Source: Acidobacteriaceae bacterium
GTDB taxonomy: Bacteria; Acidobacteriota; Terriglobia; Terriglobales; Acidobacteriaceae
NCBI GenBank assembly: GCA_030040175.1
Contig: JASHUF010000245.1
Coordinates: forward strand, 1-15,032
DNA length: 15,032 nucleotides
Direction of reading: 5' to 3'
Shown: in pieces, positions 6,836 through 13,118 of the stretch
Numbering within the stretch: the stretch's first letter is position 1
Layout of the letters: every line of letters starts with the position of its first letter
Made by a program: the position numbers and the translations under genes
Notes under the pieces: model-generated
Told to the model about the DNA's origin: nothing
Database searches by the model: none
What the model saw: only the letters and a program-made list of their open reading frames with translations

Positions 6836-9760
6836 TTAGAAGTTCATTGTGATCCTCGCCGTCAGCGCTCGCGGAGTCACATAGTGCGTTCCGCTGAACG
6901 TCGAAAGGAAGTTATAGAGCGCGTATTTGTTGCCGAGGTTGATAGCCGTCAGATCCAGATCCGTCTTGTAATGCTCCCGGTGGAAGATGTTGCTCTTGCC
7001 GACGGACATGTCGAAGAGATTGCGCGAAGCAACACGCGGCGGATTGTGGTCGTTATCGCCCTGGTTGACGCCGGGAATCCGTAGCAAGCTGGACGTAAGC
7101 TGCGATGCCGGACAGTAGTAGGGCGCATCGGGATCGCTGGACAGAGGCGAGCCGAGCAAGTTGAAGCCCGTCGCCTTCACGCCGTTGCAGCTCAGGCCGG
7201 ACTGGAACTCCTCATCCGCCGTAAGGGGAAGATACACGGCCAAATTCGAATTCAGGCCGTTGGGGCTTGCGGCAATGTTGTTGTCGACCAGCAGAACCAC
7301 CGGTACGCCATTGACAACGGCAGGACTGATCTGGCCGTTGCCGCCAGGCGCCTGGGTAATGATGGGATTGCCGCTAGGCAGGAAGGAGCTGTTGGGGCAC
7401 GAGGTGTTGGGATCGGTGGGGTTGTAGCAAGGCGTGGATCCGGCGACGAGTCCCGAATCGAAGCGCCAGTTGAAGCCCATCCAAAGGCCGTTCGTCCATC
7501 CGTCGTGCGCAACCGTGTACTGGAAGTGCGTGGTCTCGTCGTACTTCTCGTCGTGATCGATGCGGAAAGGATAGTAAACCGCGCCCTGCGTCACGCCGCC
7601 GGTGGCGCCGGCGCCGGCAATCTGCGGCGTGTAAAAGCGCGCCGCCACCGACGACGTGATGAAATACGCGCTGAAGCCGTGCGTCTCCGGCATTTCGGCG
7701 CGGATGGAGTAACCGGGAATCTTCGAGTTATGCCAGTCGATGGGAAAGGTAATCGGCGTGTTCCCGAGCACGCTGAAGTCGAAGGCGTTGTGCGTGTACT
7801 TCCAGATGTACTCGCCGCTCACCACCGCATGCTTGCCGAAGGCCTGCTGCAGGCTGGCATGGAACTCGTTGCGAAATCCCGGCTCAAGATTCTTGGAGAC
7901 GAACCCGGTCACGCCGGGCGTGCAGACGAGCAGCGGCGCCAGCACCGGATTGGCGCAGCCCTGGCTCGATAACACCAGATTCTCGTTGAAGGGCGTTTCC
8001 AGCGTCCGCGCATAGGAAATGGAGGTCACCGTGCTGGTGGGCTTGATATTGTATGCAACGCCCACGCGCGGCTCGGCTTGGCGTTGTGTGGCCAATCCGT
8101 TGTACAAGTCGCCGCGCATGCCCAGGTTGAAATTCCAATTGCCCAGTTTGATCTGGTCTTCGATGTACAGGGCCAGCTCTTTCACATCGGTGTGACCGAA
8201 GTAAAAGTAATCGCTGCCTCCGCGCGTGAGATCGTAGGGCGCGAGCACCTGCAGGTAATTCTGATTCTCGCTGAGGCCCGCCCCTGCGCATTGCGACGGG
8301 TCGGAGTATCCCGGCTGCGGATCGCCGTAGACTGAGTCCACGCACGGCGAGTTATAGACGTTCGACACCACCCCCAGGCTGTCGTGCTCGCGCAGAAAAG
8401 TCTGGCCGTATTGAATGCCTGCTTTGATGTTGTTCATCCCCTTCACATAGGAGTAGTCGGAGTGAATGGCGGCGTTGGTCAAGGTACGGTACTGCGAAAC
8501 AGAGGACGTCTGCAGGTTGGAGGGGCCGAGATCTGCCAGCGGATCGGAACTCGGGTAATAGCCGTAGATGTCCTTGCGGAGAAAAGCGCCGAGGTTGAAT
8601 ACAGAGTCGTTGCCGATGATATGCGTGTACGTGGGTGAGATGTTGAAGGTGTTAATTTTGGAGCCCTGGTTGGTGTTGCCCACGCTGCCGAAGGCCGGGC
8701 TCGCGCTGGTCCCGGTGCCGCCGATAACGTTTTGCACGTTCACGTTCTGGAGTGCATTGGGCGTCTGGAACCAGGACCGGCTGTAATTCAGGTCCCAATG
8801 GATGGAATCCTTCGGCGAAAAGCTATAGTCCACGCGATCGAAGATATTCTCTTCGTTGCCCTTGTCGTGGAAGACCGTGAACTCCGGCGGATCGAGAAAG
8901 CGGCCGGTGTCCAGGCCATCGGCTTCAAGGAAATTTCCCCAGCTTTTGCCGCCATAGGAGAGATCGAAGCCTCCTGTGTCCGAGCCGAAGCTGCCGTAGG
9001 AGGCGTAGACGTTGCCGGTTGGGGTGGTGATTCCCTGGCCGGACCGCGTGGTCGCCACGATAACGAGGCTGGTTTTGCCGCCAAATTCGGCCGGCGGCGC
9101 GCCGCCGATGACCTCAAGCGACTGCACTGCGTTGGTGGGAAGCTGGTTGGAGAAGACCTTGCTCTGCTGGTCGGTGATGGACTGGCCGTCGATCGAGAAG
9201 GAGTTGGAGGCGTGGTCTCCATAGCTGTGAAAGAGGCCGTTGGAGTCGGCGGCCACGCCCGGAGAGGCTTCTGTGACCAGCGCGCTCAGGGTCGAGGACG
9301 CGCTTTCGAGTGGAACTTTGTTGAAGAGGCTGCGATCGACGTCGGTATGAAAAGTAGGATCGTCTTCTATCAGATCGCCTCCTGCTTCAACCGTAACCGT
9401 GCTCGATGCCGCACCCACTTGCAAGCCGATGTTTACATTGACGGGCACCACGGAGCGCACATCGACATCCTGAACGACCGGCGCAAATCCACTCATGGTT
9501 ACGGTCATGTGGTAGGGGTTGAAAGGAACATTCGTGAACTGGAAATGACCGGATTTGTCGGTCGCGGCAGCCCGCGAAAACTGACTGACCGGATTATCAA
9601 TCGTAACGATTGCGCCGGCGATAACGGCGCCTGACTGATCCGTGATGGTTCCGCTGATCGTACCCGAGTTTCCAACGGATTGTGCAAAGGCAGTGGCGGC
9701 ACCTGGCTGCAAAAGAAATGCAGCCAGAAAGGCAACGACGCATCGCGCAGACGTGCGCAT
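6836..9760 (-). CDS. TonB-dependent receptor with carboxypeptidase-regulatory-like N-terminal domain
   Basis: This 974-residue outer-membrane transporter has a signal peptide (residues 1-27). A carboxypeptidase-regulatory-like β-sandwich follows ('ISGTITDQSGAVIAGAIVTI' to ~residue 115). A plug domain covers ~120-250, with 'NSFSIDGQSITDQQ' and 'VQSLEVIGGAPPAEFGGKTS'. The rest is a long β-barrel ending in the typical terminal phenylalanine ('ARITMNF'). This architecture is the common acidobacterial TonB receptor type, driven by TonB-ExbB-ExbD. Start ATG 9760 has GGAGG six bases upstream. It lies 42 bp after a DUF2946-like gene on the same strand, so the two probably form one operon. The substrate cannot be read from sequence; metal chelates, cobalamin-like corrinoids or glycans are all possible. 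Confidence 0.92.
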   Translation of the reverse strand: MRTSARCVVAFLAAFLLQPGAATAFAQSVGNSGTISGTITDQSGAVIAGAIVTIDNPVSQFSRAAATDKSGHFQFTNVPFNPYHMTVTMSGFAPVVQDVDVRSVVPVNVNIGLQVGAASSTVTVEAGGDLIEDDPTFHTDVDRSLFNKVPLESASSTLSALVTEASPGVAADSNGLFHSYGDHASNSFSIDGQSITDQQSKVFSNQLPTNAVQSLEVIGGAPPAEFGGKTSLVIVATTRSGQGITTPTGNVYASYGSFGSDTGGFDLSYGGKSWGNFLEADGLDTGRFLDPPEFTVFHDKGNEENIFDRVDYSFSPKDSIHWDLNYSRSWFQTPNALQNVNVQNVIGGTGTSASPAFGSVGNTNQGSKINTFNISPTYTHIIGNDSVFNLGAFLRKDIYGYYPSSDPLADLGPSNLQTSSVSQYRTLTNAAIHSDYSYVKGMNNIKAGIQYGQTFLREHDSLGVVSNVYNSPCVDSVYGDPQPGYSDPSQCAGAGLSENQNYLQVLAPYDLTRGGSDYFYFGHTDVKELALYIEDQIKLGNWNFNLGMRGDLYNGLATQRQAEPRVGVAYNIKPTSTVTSISYARTLETPFNENLVLSSQGCANPVLAPLLVCTPGVTGFVSKNLEPGFRNEFHASLQQAFGKHAVVSGEYIWKYTHNAFDFSVLGNTPITFPIDWHNSKIPGYSIRAEMPETHGFSAYFITSSVAARFYTPQIAGAGATGGVTQGAVYYPFRIDHDEKYDETTHFQYTVAHDGWTNGLWMGFNWRFDSGLVAGSTPCYNPTDPNTSCPNSSFLPSGNPIITQAPGGNGQISPAVVNGVPVVLLVDNNIAASPNGLNSNLAVYLPLTADEEFQSGLSCNGVKATGFNLLGSPLSSDPDAPYYCPASQLTSSLLRIPGVNQGDNDHNPPRVASRNLFDMSVGKSNIFHREHYKTDLDLTAINLGNKYALYNFLSTFSGTHYVTPRALTARITMNF

Positions 9761-9797
9761 GGACGACCTCCGGGAATTTCCTGAAATGTGAGTGGAA

Positions 9798-9817
9798 CCT
9801 GCTTAGAGAGAAGCAGG
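9798..9817 (-). other. Intercistronic hairpin overlapping the DUF2946-like stop codon
   Basis: CCTGCTT (9798-9804) and AAGCAGG (9811-9817) form a perfect 7-bp stem with a 6-nt loop that contains part of the upstream gene's stop codon. Lying between two co-oriented genes, it could tune processing or the ratio of the two products. No T-run is present. Confidence 0.35.
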
Positions 9818-10117
9818 CTCAGCAGGCGGAGGCCGGCAATAGAAGGTGAAGACGAAGGATTCGCGAGGGCTCTCTGTCCGCACCACCTGAACTTCGGTGA
9901 TCTGCTCGGGAGGAGCAGGCAAGACGAAGTGGGCAGACGCAGTAACGGCCGCGTGCGCGACCAGGCAAAGAGCGCAGTCCGGATGAGGGTCCGTAGTCAG
10001 GCCGTGCGTGTGAACGACCTGGATGGTGGCGCAGAGCGCGATCAGCAGCAGGCAGACGATGCCGAGAATCCTGTCTCGGAAAAGCCTCAAGCCCGGTTTG
10101 GATCGCGATTCGAACAT
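9803..10117 (-). CDS. DUF2946-like small membrane/exported protein
   Basis: The 104-residue product has a basic N-terminus, one hydrophobic segment (~17-35, 'ILGIVCLLLIALCATIQ') and then 'VVHTHG' followed by 'HPDCALCLVAHAAV'. A His pair followed by a CxxC motif after a single membrane or signal segment matches my recollection of DUF2946, small proteins often found beside outer-membrane receptors or copper genes. Metal binding is therefore plausible but unproven. ATG 10117 is preferred over the GTG at 10168: the candidate promoter at 10174-10202 predicts transcription beginning near 10167, which would exclude the GTG. No strong Shine-Dalgarno precedes the ATG. It is followed after 42 bp by the TonB-dependent receptor. 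Confidence 0.72.
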   Translation of the reverse strand: MFESRSKPGLRLFRDRILGIVCLLLIALCATIQVVHTHGLTTDPHPDCALCLVAHAAVTASAHFVLPAPPEQITEVQVVRTESPRESFVFTFYCRPPPAEPASL

Positions 10118-10173
10118 CGAATTCTGAGTTTTGAGACAGAAAATAAGCCGCAAAACCCACAACTTCACAGCTT

Positions 10174-10202
10174 ATCTTACCGTTTTCCTGCTCCGCGGTC
10201 AA
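10174..10202 (-). promoter_or_regulatory. Candidate sigma-70 promoter for the DUF2946-like/TonB receptor operon
   Basis: On the minus strand TTGACC (10202-10197) and TAAGAT (10179-10174) are separated by exactly 17 bp. Transcription would start near 10167, giving a ~50-nt leader before ATG 10117. The spacing is optimal and the -35 box matches at five of six bases, the -10 at four of six. Confidence 0.5.
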
Positions 10203-10286
10203 TTTACCCTTCCGCACTCGCAAATTTTCTTTGAAATCCCTGAGCCCTTTCCCTCTCCGTTTGCGCAATACACAACAAAGCCCTTT

Positions 10287-10338
10287 TGAGAGCGCAGCCG
10301 ACAGGCCCCCAGGGGGGAACCTGCGCTCTCAGCTTTTT
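10287..10338 (+). terminator. Leader hairpin with T-run just upstream of the 10364 gene (attenuator candidate)
   Basis: TGAGAGCGCAG (10287-10297) pairs perfectly over 11 bp with CTGCGCTCTCA (10321-10331) and is followed by GCTTTTT. The loop can fold further, with a run of C pairing to a run of G (10306-10316). This is the form of an intrinsic terminator, yet it lies only ~12 nt before the ribosome binding site of a gene whose upstream neighbour is divergent. It therefore looks like a leader terminator or regulatory RNA rather than the end of a gene. Confidence 0.55.
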
Positions 10339-10363
10339 CCAATCCATTCGAGGAGTCCATCCG

Positions 10364-10903
10364 ATGAAATCGCATCCCGTTCCGTCTTCGCTCCGCGTGA
10401 GCCGGGCAATTCGGCGCAGCGGCTTCGCTCCCGTTCCCGCAGCGTTGGCTCTCGCTCTCGTATCCCTGGCCATCCCGGCCCCAGCCCAAACCCAGCCGGC
10501 CGTTCCCCAAGCCAATATCGACCGCGCCGCAACCGCCCCGGCGCAACCCGCGCCGGAGATTTCCGCTCCGGTCCCGGTTTCCGAACAGGCCTCGCTCCTG
10601 AATCCCTTCAGCGATTCCAACTCGCCCTTGGCCGCCGATCAGCAGAGCGCTCCGGCGCAGTCCTTCAGCGCACCCGCGCACACGCAGGGGCCGCACCACA
10701 CCCTGGGCAAGACCATGGCTATTCTCGGCCTGGTGGCGCTTGGCGGTGGGGCGGCCAGTTACGCCCTCGCGGATTCGCACTGCAAAAGCGACAAGGGCGA
10801 AATCTGCGGCGGGCTCCACAACGGCGGGATCGGGCTCATGGCCGGCGGCGGCGCCCTCGCATCCGTGGGCTTCTACTGGGAGTTCCAGAAGCCGAAACAG
10901 TAA
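10364..10903 (+). CDS. Exported protein of unknown function with two C-terminal hydrophobic segments
   Basis: The 179-residue product has a long basic/hydrophobic signal region (residues ~1-42, ending 'IPAPAQTQ') and an Ala/Pro/Gln-rich, probably disordered middle. The C-terminal part holds two Gly/Ala-rich hydrophobic segments ('TMAILGLVALGGGAASYAL' and 'GGIGLMAGGGALASVGFYW') around a short loop with two cysteines ('HCKSDKGEIC'). This suggests a small inner-membrane hairpin with a periplasmic disulfide loop. I do not recognise a named family. ATG 10364 is chosen because AGGAG (10351-10355) lies eight bases upstream; the frame is open back to a TTG at 10286, but that would translate through the leader hairpin. 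Terminator-like structure upstream suggests attenuation. Confidence 0.7.
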   Translation: MKSHPVPSSLRVSRAIRRSGFAPVPAALALALVSLAIPAPAQTQPAVPQANIDRAATAPAQPAPEISAPVPVSEQASLLNPFSDSNSPLAADQQSAPAQSFSAPAHTQGPHHTLGKTMAILGLVALGGGAASYALADSHCKSDKGEICGGLHNGGIGLMAGGGALASVGFYWEFQKPKQ

Positions 10904-10906
10904 TTG

Positions 10907-11056
10907 AGCGAGTCAGCAAGTCAGCGCCGAGCGCTTCGGCAAGCCGCTTCTGCGCCCGCTCACCAACCCTCCTGGCCCCATCCTTTCGGCGCTTTTTGCC
11001 GAAAGGGTGGGCCCAGTTTCACTAGTTCCGCTGACTCGCTGACTTGCTGACTTGCT
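10907..11056. repeat. Nested inverted-repeat intergenic element with octamer units
   Basis: The outer arms are 10907-10925 and 11038-11056. Of these, AGTCAGCAAGTCAGC (10911-10925) pairs perfectly with 11038-11052, and the match extends to 19 bp with one G-T pair. The arms are built of an 8-base unit, RAGTCAGC, present twice on the left and three times in inverse on the right (11030-11053). At the centre is an 18-position hairpin, 10973-10990 with 10998-11015, around GCTTTTT. The element covers the gap between two convergent genes and runs into the 3' end of the minus-strand one. Confidence 0.7.
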
Positions 11057-11922
11057 GCATTGAGATACCCCATCCCGCGCAGCACTCCGCGCATGAACGC
11101 GAAGCTCTCGATCACCCCCGGCAGGGGGTCGTCCGGGTCAATCTCGTATTCGAGATCGACGAATCCCTGATAGTCGATCGCGATCAGCGACTCGAAGATG
11201 GCCCGCATCGGCATCAGCCCTTCGCCTACGGCCACCTGGCTCTCTTTGTTCGACAAATCAGCAAGGTCCTTGGCATGCATGTTGAAGAGCCGCGGACCCG
11301 CGTCCCGGATCGCCTGCGGCACATCGGCGCCGGCGCGGCAGGCATGGCCGATGTCGATACAGCAGCCCATCCGCGGATCCATGTTCGCCACCGCCTTCAG
11401 GACATCGTAGGGCGAAGGCCAGATCTTGTCCTCCGGCCCGTGGTTGTGAATGGCGATGCGGATGTCATACTCCTGGACAAATCTCTCAAGGCGCAAAAGC
11501 GTGTGAACGCCCGGTTCACCGGCCACGATCACCTTCACCCCGGCGCGCTTCGCGTACTCGAACTTGGTCCGAATATCGTCGTCCTCGTCTTTGGTGAAGT
11601 TCACCGCGCCCACCGCATGCAAGCGGATGCCGTTGGCCGCGTAGTCGGCCAGCGCCGTCGCCTCGGCCGCCGCATCCATGGGCAGATGATCCTTCGCATC
11701 CTTGCAGTTGATGTCGCGCAGGCCCAGCGTCTGCATTGCCCCGATCGTCTGCGCCCGGGTAAAGTGGCGGAAGGTGTAGCTGGCCAACCCCAGCTTGATG
11801 GGCGCGGGCTTGCCGCGTTCCGGCACCGCTTCGGCCGCGGCCATCGCCGTGCCCGCCATGGCGCACCCCGCCGCCAGCGTGCCCGCCTGCAGAAAATTAC
11901 GGCGTGAAATCCCCTTTGTCAT
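10960..11922 (-). CDS. Tat-exported TIM-barrel sugar phosphate isomerase/epimerase-like protein
   Basis: The 320-residue product opens with a twin-arginine signal ('SRRNFLQAGTLAAG', residues ~6-19, then 'AMAGTAMAAA'). The rest is a xylose-isomerase-like/AP-endonuclease-2 TIM barrel: 'LGLASYTFRHF', 'VIVAGEPG', 'AIHNHGPED', 'CIDIGHACRAG', 'FNMHAKDL' and 'DLEYEID' supply the expected acidic and histidine metal ligands. A periplasmic sugar isomerase or epimerase is likely; the substrate is unknown. Two oddities: the region before the ATG is derived entirely from the 123-bp repeat and lacks a Shine-Dalgarno, and the last ~30 residues ('SQQVSESAELVKLG...') are translated from a nested inverted repeat, so the ancestral protein probably ended near 'LRGMGY'. 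It lies 134 nt behind an outer-membrane protein gene on the same strand. Confidence 0.88.
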   Translation of the reverse strand: MTKGISRRNFLQAGTLAAGCAMAGTAMAAAEAVPERGKPAPIKLGLASYTFRHFTRAQTIGAMQTLGLRDINCKDAKDHLPMDAAAEATALADYAANGIRLHAVGAVNFTKDEDDDIRTKFEYAKRAGVKVIVAGEPGVHTLLRLERFVQEYDIRIAIHNHGPEDKIWPSPYDVLKAVANMDPRMGCCIDIGHACRAGADVPQAIRDAGPRLFNMHAKDLADLSNKESQVAVGEGLMPMRAIFESLIAIDYQGFVDLEYEIDPDDPLPGVIESFAFMRGVLRGMGYLNAASQQVSESAELVKLGPPFRQKAPKGWGQEGW

Positions 11923-11925
11923 GGC

Positions 11926-12048
11926 TACGGCATTTTCTGAGTTACTGTGTCCTTTTCATTTCCTCGTAAGGTCGCCGCTCCCTGTTGGTCGCGTCGACTC
12001 TGCCTTCCGTCTTCGGGATACAGCCACTCAGAAAATGCGTTAGCGCCG
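11926..12048 (+). repeat. MITE-like 123-bp repeat, copy 2
   Basis: This is the near-identical partner of 3722-3844, in the same orientation. Its left end touches the TIM-barrel gene (ATG at 11922-11920, only three bases away) and its right end stops eight bases before the stop codon of the outer-membrane protein gene. It therefore makes up almost the whole intergenic space. The inverted termini can be extended here to 19 bp with two mismatches, GCTACGGCATTTTCTGAGT against the complement of the right end. Confidence 0.85.
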
Positions 12049-12056
12049 CTGCTTCG

Positions 12057-12941
12057 TCACTGCTTTCCGAACCGGTAAGCCAGCCCGGTCGTAAACCCGA
12101 AGCTGTTCTGCGTGGTTGAGCCGAAACCGCTCAAAAAGTCCTCGCCCGTCAGCCGCAGGCTTAGCTCGGGGCTGATGTTCACCTGCCCGATCAGGCTGCC
12201 CGCCGCCGCGTACGTGGTCGCATCCGGCCAGATGCCGAAGTAGGTAGAGCCAAAGCCGTTGGTGTCGCCGGAAAAATCGCCCAGCGCGAATCCGCCGAGC
12301 ACACGGCCGGAAATGGAAAACTTCGGCTGGATATAAAACCGGTACGTCGGTCCGGCCAGCACGTTGTACTCGCTGATCTTCGGCCGCGTGTCGGTGGCGT
12401 TGGTCACGCCCTGCTGCACGCCGGTAAACGCAATGCCGTAGTAGCCGCGCGCGTCGATGTCCACGCCGAAGCGCTCGCTGTAATAGCGCGTCAGCCCCGT
12501 GTTCCAGCCGTAAAATGTGGTCCGCTGCAGGCTGGCGCCGGGCTGAAAGCGCAGGTACCCCATCCCCGCGTAGGACTCGAAGAGGTGATCGTAGGCGTCG
12601 TGAATCGCCGTTGCCCGCCGCTGCGCACGCCGCTGCCGGATGCGCTCCTGCACGCTGATCTGCGCCGGCGTCTCCTGCGCCGCCTGCCCGGTCTGATCCT
12701 GGTTGGAATCGCTCTGCCCCGCCGCCGCCGCCGCGCTGTCCGCGCGACTGCTCGAGTCCTGCGCCCGCGCCCCAGCCGCCGCCCCAATCAGGAGCGCCGG
12801 CGCCAGAACCAGCGCTGTTCTTGCCGCAAGGTGCTTCAGCCGGCCGGCGGCCGGGACTGAAACCGCAAGCCGGCCGCTTGCCAATGAATGGACGCAGTTA
12901 GGTTGCTTGCCAAAGTGCCAGGGACGGCGAAAAGAAAACAT
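12057..12941 (-). CDS. Outer-membrane β-barrel protein (OmpA/Opa-like barrel), function unknown
   Basis: The 294-residue product has an unusually long N-terminal region with a hydrophobic signal core at ~41-60 ('TALVLAPALLIGAAAGARA'). A Ser/Ala/Gln-rich spacer (~61-95) and an Arg-rich patch ('QERIRQRRAQRRA') follow. From ~118 to the end there are amphipathic strands ('YSERFGVDIDARGYYGI', 'YNVLAGPTYRFYIQP', 'SLRLTGEDFLSGFG', 'GFTTGLAYRFGKQ'), as in a small outer-membrane barrel of the porin superfamily. ATG 12941 is chosen as the first start behind a GGAGG (13 bases upstream, a little far); ATG 12974 is an alternative, and an internal start nearer the signal core would give a more normal signal peptide. 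No OmpA peptidoglycan-binding domain is present. Confidence 0.75.
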   Translation of the reverse strand: MFSFRRPWHFGKQPNCVHSLASGRLAVSVPAAGRLKHLAARTALVLAPALLIGAAAGARAQDSSSRADSAAAAAGQSDSNQDQTGQAAQETPAQISVQERIRQRRAQRRATAIHDAYDHLFESYAGMGYLRFQPGASLQRTTFYGWNTGLTRYYSERFGVDIDARGYYGIAFTGVQQGVTNATDTRPKISEYNVLAGPTYRFYIQPKFSISGRVLGGFALGDFSGDTNGFGSTYFGIWPDATTYAAAGSLIGQVNISPELSLRLTGEDFLSGFGSTTQNSFGFTTGLAYRFGKQ

Positions 12942-12974
12942 CGTTCTCGGGATTCCTCCATGGGAGCGCTTCAA

Positions 12975-13118
12975 CCGCGTCCGTTCGCGCGGAGTTCCAA
13001 CGTGCAGGGTCTCCCCTCTGGTATTAAACCATCCCCGGGCTGCCCTGCCGTCTTTTCAATCTGCGCCTGCTGCCGCTTTCGATTGGACGCGCCTCCCGCC
13101 CGATGGGCGCGCGCTCCC
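12975..13118. other. Intergenic 144 bp without a recognised feature
   Basis: This gap separates two minus-strand genes, the papain-like gene upstream and the barrel gene downstream. I see no convincing terminator with a T-run and no well-spaced -35/-10 pair. A short CGCCC-ATC-GGGCG hairpin lies close behind the papain-like gene's stop codon but is weak. Confidence 0.4.

Noticed and set aside
8732..9634. 300-codon plus-strand frame
   Set aside because: It is opposite the plug and N-terminal domain of the TonB-dependent receptor, which is clearly the coding strand. No ribosome site or known domain.
10118..10168. GTG start at 10168 for the DUF2946-like gene
   Set aside because: It lies at about the predicted transcription start of the 17-bp-spaced promoter, so little or no leader would remain; ATG 10117 gives a normal N-terminus before the membrane segment.
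10286..10363. TTG start at 10286 for the exported protein gene
   Set aside because: It would translate through the leader hairpin and place 26 non-signal residues before the signal peptide; ATG 10364 has AGGAG at proper distance.
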